DNA of 64,000 bases from assembly GCA_964035795.1 (NCBI GenBank), contig OZ038324.1, positions 9,091,077-9,155,076 of the forward strand, given 5' to 3'. The DNA is from Pterobdella sp. o SKG-2022. Its lineage: Eukaryota > Annelida > Clitellata > Hirudinida > Piscicolidae. The notes beneath the pieces were generated by a model. The model was given only the letters and a program-made list of their open reading frames with translations, did not search any database and was not told where the DNA came from. The translations under genes were made by a program, and so were the position numbers. Shown here piece after piece: positions 1 through 14,516 of the stretch. How positions within the stretch are numbered: position 1 is the stretch's first letter; every line of letters starts with the position of its first letter.

Positions 1-272
<272 letters not shown>

Positions 273-3200
273 GAAAATTTAAATTTCGAAAAATTTTAAA
301 TAAGCTAGCTTGAAAGACAAATCACATTTTGGTGAATATCCGGTATATTTTTGAAGATGCTTTAAATAAACGATGAGTTATGCTGATCTCAAATAATTTC
401 TGTTTTTTCTTTTATTAAAAGTGAAAGCATTTTGGGAAATCTTAAATTATGACGAACGTGAGAAAAAAGTTAAAAAGCAGTTTTTTTGGGTGAGTTTATT
501 TTGAGAATTTTCTCAAAACTCACATTTCTTCTCCGACGGCTTCAGCCAAAAAAATCATAATCTGAAGTTCTAAAAATTTTTCAAAAAGTTGGAATTTTTC
601 AAAAGTTTCGGAGTAAATTTGAAGATATGAAGTTTCTAAAATTAAGAAAAAAAGCATTTTATAAATACAATAAATCTTTGAAACCATTGCAAATAATTTG
701 AAACATTGAAAAAAAACTCTCAAAACATTTTAATTTTTCACCGAAATTATTAAAAATTAAGCATCAAATCTCAAAATTTATAACATTTAAAACAAAAAAA
801 CTAATTGAATTTTGATTTGTTTCTTGAAACTATTCAATTTTTTCTTTTAACTTCATCAACGTTTTCCATCAGTTTTATAAAGAATTGCTCTAACTAATTA
901 AACTCCCTAACACGACTTTGACGAATGACTGAAGTCCAAAAAACAAGATATTCCTCAAATGAAATTCTAAGTTTATTAATTTTGAAAAATTAATTTGGTT
1001 GGAAAATCTTGTCTACTTTTGCTTATTGTTTGCTTGTTTTTTTTTGTTTAGTTTTAATTATATTTAGTTTCACTTTTGAAGTTTTTGTCTATTTTTCTTC
1101 ATTTTGGAGTTTTTTTTAAATTGATATGAAGTTTTAGCATGATTCGCTACCCAGCTTTCATGAAACTGTGAATAGAACGTGTTTCGAGGCTTAAAAGAGC
1201 CTCATCCTGAGCACTGTGAACCTTCACTTTTGGATATTTAAATTCACTTTTTGAGGCTTCTCCAGGATTCAAATGCAGGAATTAATTATGCAAAAAACTT
1301 GAAATTCAAGTGAAACTAAAAAAAAATTTTTTTTTAAATTGAAACGAATAATTTTGAAGTCTTGAACACAAAACCGAGATGAAAATTATTCAAATAATGG
1401 CTAAGATTTCATGTTTTGATCAAAAACTTCAAACTACAGAAAATTAAAATATTTACATAAATTCAATTTACCTTTAAAAAAAAAATTAATTCATTTTGAA
1501 ACAAAAAAAGTGTACCTATGAAATTGAGAATATATTTTATGAACTAATGTTGCCCTTTAACGAAGCAATTGTGTATTTATCACTTGAATCTATTTTAGCG
1601 CTAAATAAAATCAAGTTTATTTGCTTTTCCAGCTTTATGTTATTTTTTTAAAAATATATATTTAACAAATAAAATTTTAAAAACAATTTTATTCTACCAA
1701 TTTTCAAAGCCCACAAAACTGACATAAAAACAAACTGAGCAGATCCGCCACTGCTTTCCATAACTACTAGAAAAACCTGCCCAAAAAAGCAGAAACACGC
1801 AAAGGTACGAGGATTGGATCAGAATAAACTTTTAACAACAAACTCAAGCTGTCTGCCGTTGGAATAACTCACAGATAAAAGGTACAAATATGAATTACAT
1901 ACTGAATTGAAAACAGCATGCCAGATCATGTGTGCCACTTATTTTCACCTCATCTTTTATTAATTTAATGTTTTTTTTATTTTTCATTAAAATGTTAATA
2001 ATGGTGTTCTATTTTTGTTAAGAAAAATATTTTTTTGGTTGAGCATCAAGTTGATCAATAATAAATTCCTACCCCTTTCGAACTTCCCAGTAAATCCTAA
2101 TACTATTTGATTTTGTTTGCTTCAAATTTTGATGCCGTTTATTTGAGTTTTTGCTAACAATTCAATTCAAAATGTTGAAAATAATATAAGTAAGAATAAT
2201 AAGGTTAATTTTTATAACAACAAAGAAAATAAGACGCAGAAAAAAATTAGAGTTTCTAGTAGTTAGATAGTTAAGAAAAAGATAGTTTTGAATGTTGGTT
2301 TAATGCTCAAAACTGGAAAGAAGTTGTTGTCTAAAATGATCATAAGTCCCAGACACGTTTAAAAAGACTCTTTTCAAAAGTTTTTTTCCAATTGTTATTT
2401 TAAAAAACGTGTTGAAAAACGCAAAACCCCATTCGACCAGTGGGTACTTGTTGAAAAATAAAAATTTTAAAATTGAATGTTTAGAAACCATATTTGACTG
2501 AAAGTCAATGACGGGCAGTTTTTGCTGGTTGATAAAGGGGGGAAATGCAAGATGACCCATTAACTTTGTCTCAGTCTCTAACGGTGCAGTGGCCTGTTGT
2601 ACAACGGGAAACTCCAGTAATCTGGTCTGCTAAGCGCAGCGTCTTTTTAATGAGGTGATTTGTGGGAGTTTCTGAAGATGGCGTGAAGCTGGTAATTATG
2701 TGGAGAACTGAAATTGATTGGCAAGTTTTACTGTTTCATTACATGCTATCTGTTTCATCATGATGTTTTGAACATTTTTTGTTGATGTCAATAGAGAAGT
2801 GATTCAAATATTCAAGAAATTTGGAAGCTTTGTTTATCAATTTGTTGATGCACGCTTCATGAATGCGGAAGGCATTGTGTTGGAGTTTATATTGTACTAA
2901 TGTATGGTATAAACACTTTTTAAGCATCTTCTGCTAAAGAATTGGAGCTCCATCTGCGAGGTTTGTTGGATTTGAAAGAATGGAGAGTACGCAAGGATGA
3001 AAAAGGTTCATTTCATTAGTGTTGCGAGTTACTGTGTTATAAAACTCAGTCATAACACGCTGTTATTAAATGGTCTTGAGCCGCATGGTGTTATGAAGGT
3101 GTTCTGTGAAATTACATAACCGCCCATTTGCTCACTTGTTTCTTCATTATTGGCAGTGGAATTAATCAATAAAGTATAGTACAGACCCAGGTTTCAGGCT

Positions 3201-5222
3201 TTTATTGAAACGTACTGGGTTTTCAAAGTTTCTTGAGAAAAGCTACGCACTTTAAAGAAATATTTTAGATCTGGATTCTTTTGAATCTGTTATTATTTTT
3301 GTTGTTGATATTTTTCATTCTTCAATCTCGCTGTATGAGTGATTCTTTTAATATGAGAGATACTATTTCTTTCATTCAAATTCAGATTTTATAGTTTATT
3401 TATTTCATAAAAATTTCTTATCAAAATAAAATTTTTTTTAGGAGAAAAACATTATTCCCTATGAGAACCATTGATTTAGTTCAAGAATTTATTTTAAATT
3501 TGTTAGGTTTTGTTGAGGGTATACTTATGGAAAGCAAAAGTTTTTTTGCTCAAATAAGCGCGTCTCAGTTTATTTTCGACGTGAAACTTGGTGAAACGTT
3601 TGAAAAACTTGGTGTTTTGAGAAGTTTGAAATTCACAAAATTTTTGAAACAAATAGTTTTCAAGACAATAGTATATTAATTATTTAAAAAAAAACAAAAT
3701 TGAAATTAATTTGCACAAAAACAAATTTTAACCGCAGAAATGAAGACGAAATAGATGCAAGAAAATGGTAATCATTCTAATTGCCTCAACACTCAGATTC
3801 TATTTCAAAAAAACTGATGAGATTTCTGCTATATTATTTATTCCAAGCCGAAATATTTCTGTATGTATGAAATTCCAATCTTTCCTAGTTTCAGCATATG
3901 GGCCGGATAAATTAAAAGTCATCCAAGCTTTTATTAAATCCAAAATAAATGGAATCACAACTAAAATCGTCAAGGAAGGGTCATAACACATTTAATAGCT
4001 TCAATGAACCAAATATTTGTTATATAAAGCTATCATTAAAAACGGGGTTCAGCGCTTGTATGCTGAGATGTTGCTTCCAATGAACCACCACGTATCAAAT
4101 AATTTAACATTTTAGTTTTTTTTCATATAAGATCAAACCAGCTACTTTTTGGAGTTTTTTTCATTGGGTATGCATGGGTTTGAGAAAATTAAATAAAACT
4201 GATCACGATCCAAAACACACACAACATCTTCAAAAATAAAAAATTTATTTTTTATTCCGTTCACAATGAAATGATTAAATGACTATTATAAAAGATTCAT
4301 GGCAAGTATCACAATAGATTCACGTAGATTCATACAGGCAATATAAGATTGTGGTTGCAAAAGGTACAGCTTTTAATTAAAAAAACTATTATTTGGACAA
4401 TCATTATAAATATTCTGCAACACTATTTGTTTTAAAAATTATCAAAAAAAAATTTAAATATTTTCAACATTATTTTGTGTTCTGAATTTATATTTAAACA
4501 AGAATTGATCATTTTTTTTAAGATGAGCAGGGTCGCAGAAGATACAACTCCGATAATGGTACTTTGAAGATGATTTTTATGGAGACGATAAATAAAGGAA
4601 TTTTTTTGTTGTAAAATAATGATGCAGAAAAACTAGGGCAATGTAGTGATAAACTGATAAAAAATCAATGTAAAAAAGAAATGAAATATGAGAAAAATAT
4701 TAAAGATGTTTTAAAAACGTTAACAACGATAATATAGAAGTATTACAAAATCAAAGTAAAATATAAAATGTCAGATCAAGAATAACATTTGAATCAATAA
4801 AAACAAAGAAATAAAAGTTTGAATACAAATGAAACCTCTCCTTCATTACTGTGCATCAATAGAAGTATTGTGAGTAACAATGATAAGAACTACAAACGAG
4901 AATGCTAGTCTTAAATACACTGAAAATTAGGGGAAAAAAATAAAAGCAAACGCAAAAACTATGAAAAATAACTAAAAATTAAGATTTATTCCACAAAAAA
5001 ACATATAGTTTGTTTCTAAATAATTCAAACAGGCAAAAATAAAGTGAGGTAAAAAATGTATGGAAGCTGAAAAAAATGATGAGACTATGCTATGGAAAAC
5101 AGATGTGAAAAATGAATTGGTACAAAAGGTTATGAAAGCATATCCAAAATAATGATGCTGTTTTTAAATATACATATAAATAATTACATCATTTTGATGA
5201 CGTAAAGTAGCCGGAAATCTAT
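273..5222. other. Gene-poor AT-rich region
   Basis: No recognisable gene. Short open frames exist on both strands (for example 2300-2560 and 2739-2927 minus, 3461-3679 plus) but none shows a known domain or a splice-consistent structure. A less AT-rich patch at about 2560-2720 could be an old transposon or exon remnant; I could not assign it. Confidence 0.5.
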
Positions 5223-5379
5223 ATAATAGAAACAAACACTATGGTTTATTGAGCAACTTAATACACAAAGCTTTTTGCAAAAGTACCTTACCTTATCTAG
5301 TCTAGATAATGTAAGGTACTTTTGCGAAAAGCTTCGTGTATTAAGTTTTCAATAAACCTTAGTGTTTGTTTCTATTATA
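5223..5379. repeat. Near-perfect palindrome (foldback or MITE-like element)
   Basis: Two arms of about 78 bp mirror each other around position 5301. The left arm begins ATAATAGAAACAAACAC and the right arm ends GTGTTTGTTTCTATTAT. The centre reads TTATCTAG-T-CTAGATAA. Only scattered mismatches separate the arms, for example GGTAAGG against TGTAAGG next to the centre. There is no coding capacity. The near absence of a spacer and the high arm identity fit a foldback or MITE-type element. TA lies at both flanks, but I see no longer target duplication. Confidence 0.8.
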
Positions 5380-5463
5380 ATTATGTTGTTATATCAAATA
5401 TATAACAATCGTATGACATAATTCTCATAAGCTCCGTGGTTAAAGCAAGTTTTTTTTTTGTAA

Positions 5464-5490
5464 ATGTTGCGCTATAAAAATCATAATAAT
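5464..5490 (+). mobile_element. Possible 3' relic of CR1/Rex1-like LINE
   Basis: The sequence TTGCGCTATAAAAATCATAATAAT resembles the GCGCTATATAAAT plus ATT-tail signature seen more clearly at 17.8 kb. It is only about 25 bp, so the call rests on similarity to the other copies in this window. Confidence 0.3.
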
Positions 5491-5990
5491 GAACTTATGA
5501 TCCTGAGTAGTCACATACTGCTGTCAATCCTCGTTACTCGAGATGATACATCAGAGTAAGCTAACCTAATTAATTTAATTTATTAAGGGAATTAATATGT
5601 AAAACAAACCAAGTTTAATGTACGAATGTTAGGGTAGTTATGACTGAGATACATCTAGAAAAAATAGTGATAAAAGGCTAAAAATACACATAGAAACACA
5701 GAAAATGAAACACACACTCATACACACAAACAACTACAGTGGTAAACAGATAAACAAAGAATTGATTGAAATCAATAAATCATTTTCCGCAAAAATTTTA
5801 TACTATAAAAGTCACTTTTAACCCTAATATTTCTGGAAATAATTAATCATTTTAAACACACAAACGACATGAGAATATTATCATTTACTGCACATCCATT
5901 ATGCACATTGGTTCTTATCTTCATGAAATCTCCTGTAAACGGCTCACTAGACATAAAAAAAGGGGAAATTAATTAAGAACAAAAAACATA

Positions 5991-6051
5991 AAGAAGAAGA
6001 GGAATAAGAAGAAGAAAAAGAAAAAAAAGAAGAAGAAGGAGAAAAAGAAGG
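5991..6051. repeat. GAA/AAG purine microsatellite
   Basis: An imperfect all-purine stretch of GAA and AAG units on the plus strand, interrupted by A-runs and one short AT interruption. Confidence 0.8.
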
Positions 6052-9000
6052 TTGAAAACATTAAAAATGGTTTAATTAACTGATGAATAATTTAGAATTG
6101 AATGGAATATTCTTTAACGAAGTCATAATTGAGGAATCCACCTTTGTGAAGCATTGTGGGGGACCACGTAGCTGGAAGCGATTAAGTTGAAATGAATGAA
6201 CATAATAGAAAAGACAAAAAACATAGTTACTTTAAACTTATAAGCTCCATTTATCTTTTTAGTTAATTTTTTTATATATTATTTGTTTTATTTGTATAGA
6301 ACAATGCTTCTTGCACCGGAGGCGCTAAACGATGAAATATAATCTAAGGAACGTTAAAAGGCAACCAAAAATAACATGAGAATAAAGGAGAAATTGAAGA
6401 TAGGACATATCAAATTTATAATGAGGATCAGCTGGGCACTGGTTCGGTCAATAACAAATGAAATAGAGTGAGAACAACGAATTAATATACAATCAACGAA
6501 AATTTGAAAAAAAAATCAAAAATGATTTTTTTATTAGCCTAATTAAAGATTCCGATTTGTTGCAAAATTGTCATTAGGGAGAAAAAATTATAAATTACTC
6601 TGCTCATCCCTAATCGATCCATTAATTTGTAATCTCCGGCATTGAGAACCTGAAAGAATACTCGTTAACAAAAGCTAAAAAATTTTTTTGTAAAACTTCT
6701 CGTATTTCAGAAAATAATAATTTAGTTGAGCAGTTAAAAAATTGAAGTGAAAGGAGTTTGTGAGATGATAAGAATTTGAATTTGTATCGTTGAGGAAGCA
6801 ACAAAACAAATTTACCAAAAATGGTAATATCATTTATCAAATATTATATTATCAATAGGGGGAATTATATAGCAAGTTGTATATATAAAAATAATTTATT
6901 CTGAATTTTAATGCAACATATAATGGAGATAAGTTACACTCTTATGACAGTTAAAAACCTATAATTTATTGAAGATGCGATAAAAATACAAGAAGGGTGA
7001 AAAAATAAACACATGAAAACCCATTTGCAGACCGTAAAACTTTCGAGGTCCGATCTCTAGAAGTATAAAAAGCGAAAAAATAATAATAATAAAAAATAAA
7101 TTTTTAAAAAATTCAATAAAAAATGAAGATAAGAAAAAAATTATCATTAAGAAGCTTGATAGAAATCAGAAAATAAATCTCAAATAAGCAAACAATCAAG
7201 AAAAAATGAAACGGGTATGGCAGCCTTCTTTTATATAAATTATATCAAATAACTTTTAAAGATAAATTAAAAATTTATTTCAAAAAAACTGCACCAGTCC
7301 TAGGGTGAAAAAAATTAAAATGCTTTTTATGAATTGAGTTGCAAAAGCACTTGATGATGTGAGTGTGTCTCACAGAAATATTTGTGTTGTTCAGTTAATA
7401 AAAGCCTTTGATTTGAATCAGTTTCCGCCTGACCTTTGAGCTATTGCACTGGGTTCTTGTGAAATAACATTGGTGATAAAACAAAAGTGAAACTTTAATT
7501 TACATAAAATAATAAATTTTTAGAAACAGACAGAAACTCTTTCAGAAGTTATTACCTTCTTAAAAATTAAGTTTTTACCCTTCGAATACTCTCTATTAGA
7601 AACTTTCCGAATGATTTGCAATTATTTTTTCGTAAAAATTCGAAAAAGTGCTTGATGATGATACCTTTATAAATAGGAAAGCTTTGTGTTCAAATAAATA
7701 AAGGGTTTTTGTCAAATAGTTTTCTTAAGGATAGTACTCTGATTTAGAAACGTGAAGGAAATTATTGAGAATTAAAAATTAAAAATACCATAATAAAAAA
7801 AAATAGATTTAACAATAAAAATAATAACAACAATGATAACAAAGATTGGGAACTATAAAAAAAAACTAACAATAATATTCCAAATTTAAGGTTTTTTACT
7901 TTTAACCGATTAAAATTTTTCTTTCAAACTCAAACCCAGATAATAAGGCTTCCAGTTTAAAAGGCTTCCTTTAAAGCCATTTTTATAATTAATCATTTTG
8001 ATAAAATTGGCACTGTCATGATATGAGTAAAGAAGTTTTTTCTCAGCAATATCATCTTCAAAATCGAATCCAGGTCATCAGTATCTCGCTCATTTGCCAA
8101 AAAATATCATCGAAAAAATATCAAAATTATGAAAAATATCATCAAAATATTATGAATTATAATATTGGAAGAAATCGTAAAAGAGCATAAAAATTACCGC
8201 AAACAAATGCCATAAAAAAATCAATAAAATGGAATGGATTGTCAATGGTGATTAAATTTGAATAAAACTGAGTGAAATCAGGAACTCACGAAAAATCTCA
8301 ATTTCCAATTGGTAAGATGAAGAGGAAAGTAGATAAAATGCAATAGATTGAAGTCTATTTGAAAATTGATTGATAATATTATAAAATGAATGAAAATAAC
8401 CAAAATCATAGGAAGCTGGTTGAAAAAATGGTTGAAAAAGAACTTACATGTCATAATATCATTTTTATCTTCTTTAACCAGTTTTCATGTCATTTTCTCA
8501 TTTTTTTCCGTTTTTTGTTTTTTAATATTATTTTTTCTTTATTTTAAAATATTAAATTTTTTTTGATTTTTACCGCCATTATCTCATTCTGAGTGATTTG
8601 CAGTGTTTCCGTATGAGATCCGCATGTACACCATGTTTAAAGCAAAGTGCCAAAAATTTTTAAATTCCTAAGCTAATACTTTTTCCATTTTCGAAAGTAT
8701 GAATGAAAAGTTAATTTTTTGATAGATATTATGTGAATCAAAAAATTGCAAGCAAAATTACAAAAAAAAATCAAAATCAAAAATTAATTTTTTTTATTGT
8801 TTCAGGTTTATTAGTTTTTAATTAGCTTGATTTCTTTCGTTTGCAATTTCTTGATGTAATTTTGAAACTGAAATCTTTTAGATTCATTGCATTCATTTCA
8901 AAAAATAACTTTGTTCCTGTTTGTTTCAGTTTTTTAAATTCGATTTTTAAGCTCCAAAAATTAATCTTTTTGTGTTTTTAGCTTTTTCTGCATTGTATTA

Positions 9001-9519
9001 AAACTTTAAATAATCATTTTCATTTTAATTTGTCGAAAAATTTTTAAGATTTTTAAGAAACAATTTGAATACTTCTGAGTTTTATTTGAAACCATTCAAA
9101 TGCTTGAATTTTTTAACATCAGGTTGACATGCGAAGCTGTATAGTGTCAAAAACTCGTGTTGAAAATTCTAATTAAAGTTGAAAAAATGCTGTATTTCAT
9201 TGAGCTTATTAATCTAATTTTAGAAATTATCGATTTTATTTTTAATGAAAAAAAAAAAATAATAAAAAAATAACAAAAATATTAAAAATAAAAATAATCA
9301 TTATAATAATAAAAATAATATTTATGAAAATGAAAAAACTGCCAGCAAAAAACATTTTAATAATTTTTTGAAGTAAAAATTTCTGTAATGCGGACACTTC
9401 AAGTTGAATGAGCAGTTTTTTTGAAGGCGCCAAAAACTCAAAAACCCCAAAAATGATATTAAAAAAGGAAACAAAACAGTAAAAATAACAATCTCAAAAA
9501 AAAAAAAAACAAAAAAAAA

Positions 9520-11450
9520 TATCTTCTTGATGCCCTCAAGGAATCTCGGAAGACTGCTCGCGCTCTCATCTTTAAATCCCGTGCTGATTATTTTAACAAA
9601 ATGCTTGCATCTGTCAAACCAAACTCGAAAGTTTTTTTGGAAAACTGCCAACTCCATCCTACATAGATCTCCTCCTTCTCCGCCACGCAGCTCTTCAGAA
9701 GCTATCAATCTTGTGAATACCTTTAGTAGCTTTTTTAAAGAGAAAATCGTTCTTATTCACAAATCTTTGCCAACGTCCATTTTGCGCTGCACAGACCCTA
9801 TTCTACCAGACAATCGAACATCACTCTCTTATTTTTCATTTGTCAGTATTGAAGAAGTGAGTAGGCTAATTCGCTCTTTACCCAACAAATCTTCTCCATT
9901 AGACTTAATTCCCACATACACTTTAAAACGCTTTTCTCACCTATTTGCTCCAATAATTTCCAAACTTACCAACTTGTCTTTTTTACAAGCAATATTCCCC
10001 GCTTCCTTTAAAACAGCATAAGTTCTCTTTTTGCTTAAGAAAGGCAATTTGGATCCTACCATTCCTTCGAACCACCGCTCTATTTCTAACTTGAGCACCA
10101 TTTCAAAAATTATCGAAAGACTCGTTCATTCCAGAATAACTTCTCACGTTTCATCATCTCCTAATTTTAATTCTTTCCAATCAGCATATCGCAAGCACCA
10201 CTCAACAGAAACCACACTTTTACGCATCACTGACAGTCTTCGCAACATCTGCGCTACTGGACACGCGGCCGTTTTGGTTTCGCTAGACCTTTCTGCTGCT
10301 TTTGACACTCTTAATCACAATATCTTAATTGATATTTTGAATAGACACTTCAATATTTCTGATCTCGCTCTTTCTTGGTTTCACTCTTACCTCTCTCAAC
10401 GTTCTCAGTTCGTTAAAATGGACAATTTCTCTTCTTCTCTTACATCACTCAACTTAGGCGTGCCGCAGGGCTCCGTTCTGGGACCAATCTTTTTCTCTCT
10501 TTATACATCACCCATGTGTAGCATTATTGTACAGCACGACTTGCTTTTTCACCAGTTCGCTGATGACATCTCTCTTTTCACCGGAGTCTTTCACCCAGAT
10601 CCTAGCCTCACTCTCCTTAAATTATCCAGTTGTCTTTCCGCTCTAAACTCCTGATTTTCCCAAAGCCAACTGAAACTAAACCCTACTAAGAGTGAAGTGA
10701 TGTTTGTCGGCAGCTCTCGTCTTTTAGCAAAATACAATCTCTCTTCTGTGGTAACTCTCGACGGCACCACACTTCCTATATCTTCCAAGCTCAAAATCTT
10801 AGGTTTCACCTTAGATTCAAATTTGAACTTTGCTCACTTTATTTCTCAAATAATCCAATCTTCCAATTTCCATATCTATGCCATAAAACAAGTACGCAAA
10901 TTCTTACCTCTTTCCACTGCTAATGCCCTTTTTATCTCACTAGTTCTTTTCAGATTGGACTATTGTAATTCTCTCTTTTGCGGGCAGCCAAACTATCTTT
11001 TATGCATACTTCAAGCCCTCCAAAACCACGCGGCCAAAACGGTTTTTCAAGCTGATTATTTCAGCTCTTCCAGCGACTGTCTTTATCGTTTGCACTGGCT
11101 ACCTGTCTCCCAAAGATGCAAGTTTAAATTACCTTGGCTCATTGCTTGCACTCTCAAGCTTGAACAACCTGCTTATCTTATTGATCTTTTGTCAATCAGA
11201 CACACACGTCAACCACTCAGATCCTTGCACTCTGGTCTCCAGCTTCATCAACCTGTTTCTTCAGGCTTGTTTACTAGTCGTCCTTTTTCTCACCAGGCTC
11301 CACGTCTGTGGAATTCACTTCCTTCTAATTTGCGCTCATCGCCTTCTCTCATGAACTTTCGCAAACTTTTGAAAACTCACTTATACCATAAACATCCCCA
11401 GTCATAATCTCTTACAAACCTTGAGCGCCTCTGAAGCAATCTTGAATTGA
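9520..11450 (+). mobile_element. CR1/Rex1-like LINE, 5'-truncated, inactivated
   Basis: Reverse transcriptase motifs run in order in one frame (9527-11407): LDLSAAFDTLNH, GVPQGSVLGP, FADDISLF (the catalytic box, FADD for YADD, at about 10555), LNPTKSEVMFVG, RLDYCNSLFCG, LHWLPV and APRLWNSLPSNLR near the C-terminus. This order and wording are typical of CR1/Rex1-type LINEs. The endonuclease is absent, so the copy is 5'-truncated; its left junction follows a poly(A)-like stretch. Two in-frame stops interrupt it, TAA at 10019-10021 and TGA at 10652-10654. A further frameshift sits at a T7 run near 9632, before which the frame reads SRADYFNKML. The 3' end keeps GAGCGCCTCT (11424) but lacks the GCGCTATATAAAT box seen in other copies. 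It is a dead copy. Confidence 0.9.
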
Positions 11451-12589
<1,139 letters not shown>

Positions 12590-12654
12590 TTGTTGTTGTA
12601 AACAAATAAATAGATACAAGAATAACTAAACAAATAAATGATTAGGAGAATAAA

Positions 12655-12815
12655 TAAACAAACAAATAAATGATTGAAAAACTAAACAAATAAATGATTG
12701 AAAAACTAAACAAATAAATGATTGAAAAACTAAACAAATAAATGATTGAAAAACTAAACAAATAAATGATTGAAAAACTAAACCAATAAATGATTGAAAA
12801 ACTAAACAAATAAAT
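12655..12815. repeat. 24-bp tandem repeat, about 6 copies
   Basis: The core GATTGAAAAACT recurs at 12672, 12696, 12720, 12744, 12768 and 12792, exactly 24 bp apart, separated by AAACAAATAAAT. One unit carries a C (AAACCAAT, near 12782). Because 24 is divisible by 3, it creates a spurious 8-residue repeat on the minus strand. Confidence 0.95.
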
Positions 12816-13034
12816 GAATAATATAAATAAATAAAAGTACTTCAACATGTATTCTTGCCTTCCCTTCTTTATCTTTTTATTTGTAAATTCAATTTTTTCA
12901 ATTATTTTTTCATATTATTTAATTAATTTCATTTTTCATCTTTCTTTTTTTTCTTGTTGATCATAGCGTAACTCCCCTAATCCATAATTTGATTCATTTG
13001 TTTTCATTCATTTCTCGCAAAATAACTTTTTAAG

Positions 13035-13070
13035 CAAAATTGATTTTGAATTGCGCTCTATAAATGTATT
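13035..13070 (+). mobile_element. Possible 3' relic of CR1/Rex1-like LINE
   Basis: TTGAATTGCGCTCTATAAAT is close to the GCGCTATATAAAT box found at 14.5 and 17.8 kb, and is followed by ATTAATAAAAAA. It also shares TTGAATTG with the LINE end at about 11440. Read as a very short, 5'-truncated LINE tail. Confidence 0.4.
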
Positions 13071-13771
13071 AATAAAAAAAAAACAATAGAAAAATAAAAA
13101 TAATAATAAAAATATAAATAAAAATAATGAGCAGAAATAATTAATGGGAATACATATTAATTTATGGCAAAACCCTTACATCGACCTCGTAGAATTGACA
13201 TGCTCAAGAAATATCAAGGGAGAGGTAGTGAAAGGTAACCATAACAACAACATAGGCAGACAAAAGATTGAACGGATAATGATAGGGCTTCAATAAATAT
13301 AATTAAATAAAAATAATATAGACATTCAACCCTCAATAATTCAGGCGTTTCTCGTCGTTGTTAACTAACTTTAGACAATTTATTGAATTAGACAAAACAG
13401 CCTGAGCGTAAGCAGCATTGTTGAAGTTAGCAATATAAAAAAAAGGTTTCCACGATCAAAGAAGGTATTGAATGAAATATATGAAAAGAAAAGCAAAACA
13501 ATAAAAAAACTAAAATATAAAATCTAAGGGAGAGATCAAAAAATATTCATGTCGTCTGGCAGCTGAAAGAATTTCGAACAAAAATTCAACAAAAAATTAA
13601 ATCTGATCGATGCTCTTTTGCATTAAAACTTGATTATTTGATTGTATCTGTTATCATAATCAAAAAAAAGATGGGGAGAGCGGTTACTAGCGCCTTTATC
13701 TTTGGGATATTTGTTGAGTGGAAAAAGTATTTGATAAAAAATGAATGAGACAACGTAAATTTTTTTTGCAG

Positions 13772-14139
13772 TTATTGTGACAATGTTGAGTTCAACTATG
13801 GTTAAAGGAACCACAACAACTACGAATCCTTCTACTACTACTACAACTACTACTACCACTACCACAACAACAACTACTACTACAATCACAACAACTACTA
13901 CCACAACTACAACTACTACTACTACCACAACAACAACTACTACCACAACCACAACAACTACAACCACAACCACAACTACTGCTACAACAACCACAACTAC
14001 TACTACAACTACTACTACTACTACCACAACCACAACAACAACTACTACTACTACTACCACTACCACAACAACAACTACTACCACAACAACCACAACCACA
14101 AAAACTAAAATCATGTGCGGTCCTCCATTGCCCCGATAA
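13772..14139 (+). CDS. Possible poly-threonine (mucin-like) exon
   Basis: A good 3' splice site (T-run then GCAG, ending 13771) is followed by an open frame to the TAA at 14137-14139. It reads IVTMLSSTMVKG, a short Thr/Asn/Pro stretch, then about 90 codons that are nearly all Thr, and ends KIMCGPPLPR. Within the run (about 13834-14101) ACT, ACC and ACA alternate freely. Only one Ile (ATC) and one Ala (GCT) break it, so substitutions fall almost wholly on third positions. That pattern suggests selection for Thr, as in heavily O-glycosylated mucin-type or linker domains. The alternative is a compound microsatellite that began as mixed ACT/ACA/ACC units. No upstream exon or signal peptide was found, so the gene is unproven. 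Confidence 0.35.
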
Positions 14140-14454
14140 GTTTCTAGTGATTCAAGTTATAAATTTTTGAACTTATTTGAAAAAAATCAAAATTTATTAT
14201 TATTTTTTTTTTTATTGTTAAATTTTTTTTCTGTTTTTTGATTTTTCCTGTTATTTCACAACACCAGCATAGATTCATCGTTCATTTCTGTTTTTATTAT
14301 TTCCGTGTTTTTTGCCATTTTTTTATTAGTCGAGTTATTCAAAAACTGTAGTGGGTAATTTTCCATTAGGTATGATATGCGTACCAAACTAACACATGCC
14401 TGTCACCCCATCTGTGAAAAGTGACCTTATATATAAAAATTCGGTAGCTTATCA

Positions 14455-14516
14455 ACTGTCACAACTTGAAAGCGCCTCTATAGCGAAACTGAAACTCTGC
14501 GCTATATAAAGGATGC
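14455..14516 (+). mobile_element. 3' relic of CR1/Rex1-like LINE
   Basis: CTTGAAAGCGCCTCT (from about 14464) matches the end of the LINE at 11.42 kb (CTTGAGCGCCTCT). It is followed 20-odd bases later by TGCGCTATATAAA, the box that precedes the tail in this family. A short, 5'-truncated copy. Confidence 0.55.

Larger units (their letters stand above)
5380..9519. other. Gene-poor AT-rich region
   Basis: No gene recognised. The region holds a possible LINE 3' relic (5464-5490), a purine microsatellite (5991-6051) and many A- or T-runs. An unassigned minus-strand frame at 6622-6840 has no recognisable domain. Poly(A) and AAT-rich sequence at 9241-9330 and 9490-9518 leads into the LINE at 9520. 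Confidence 0.5.

Noticed and set aside
2560..2720. Less AT-rich patch with a short plus-strand frame (QWPVVQRETPVIWSAKRS)
   Set aside because: No start, splice site, domain or repeat boundary could be recognised.
13623..14114. Poly-Val frame on the minus strand opposite the ACN tract
   Set aside because: Antisense of the Thr tract; the third-position freedom fits the plus-strand reading, not this one.
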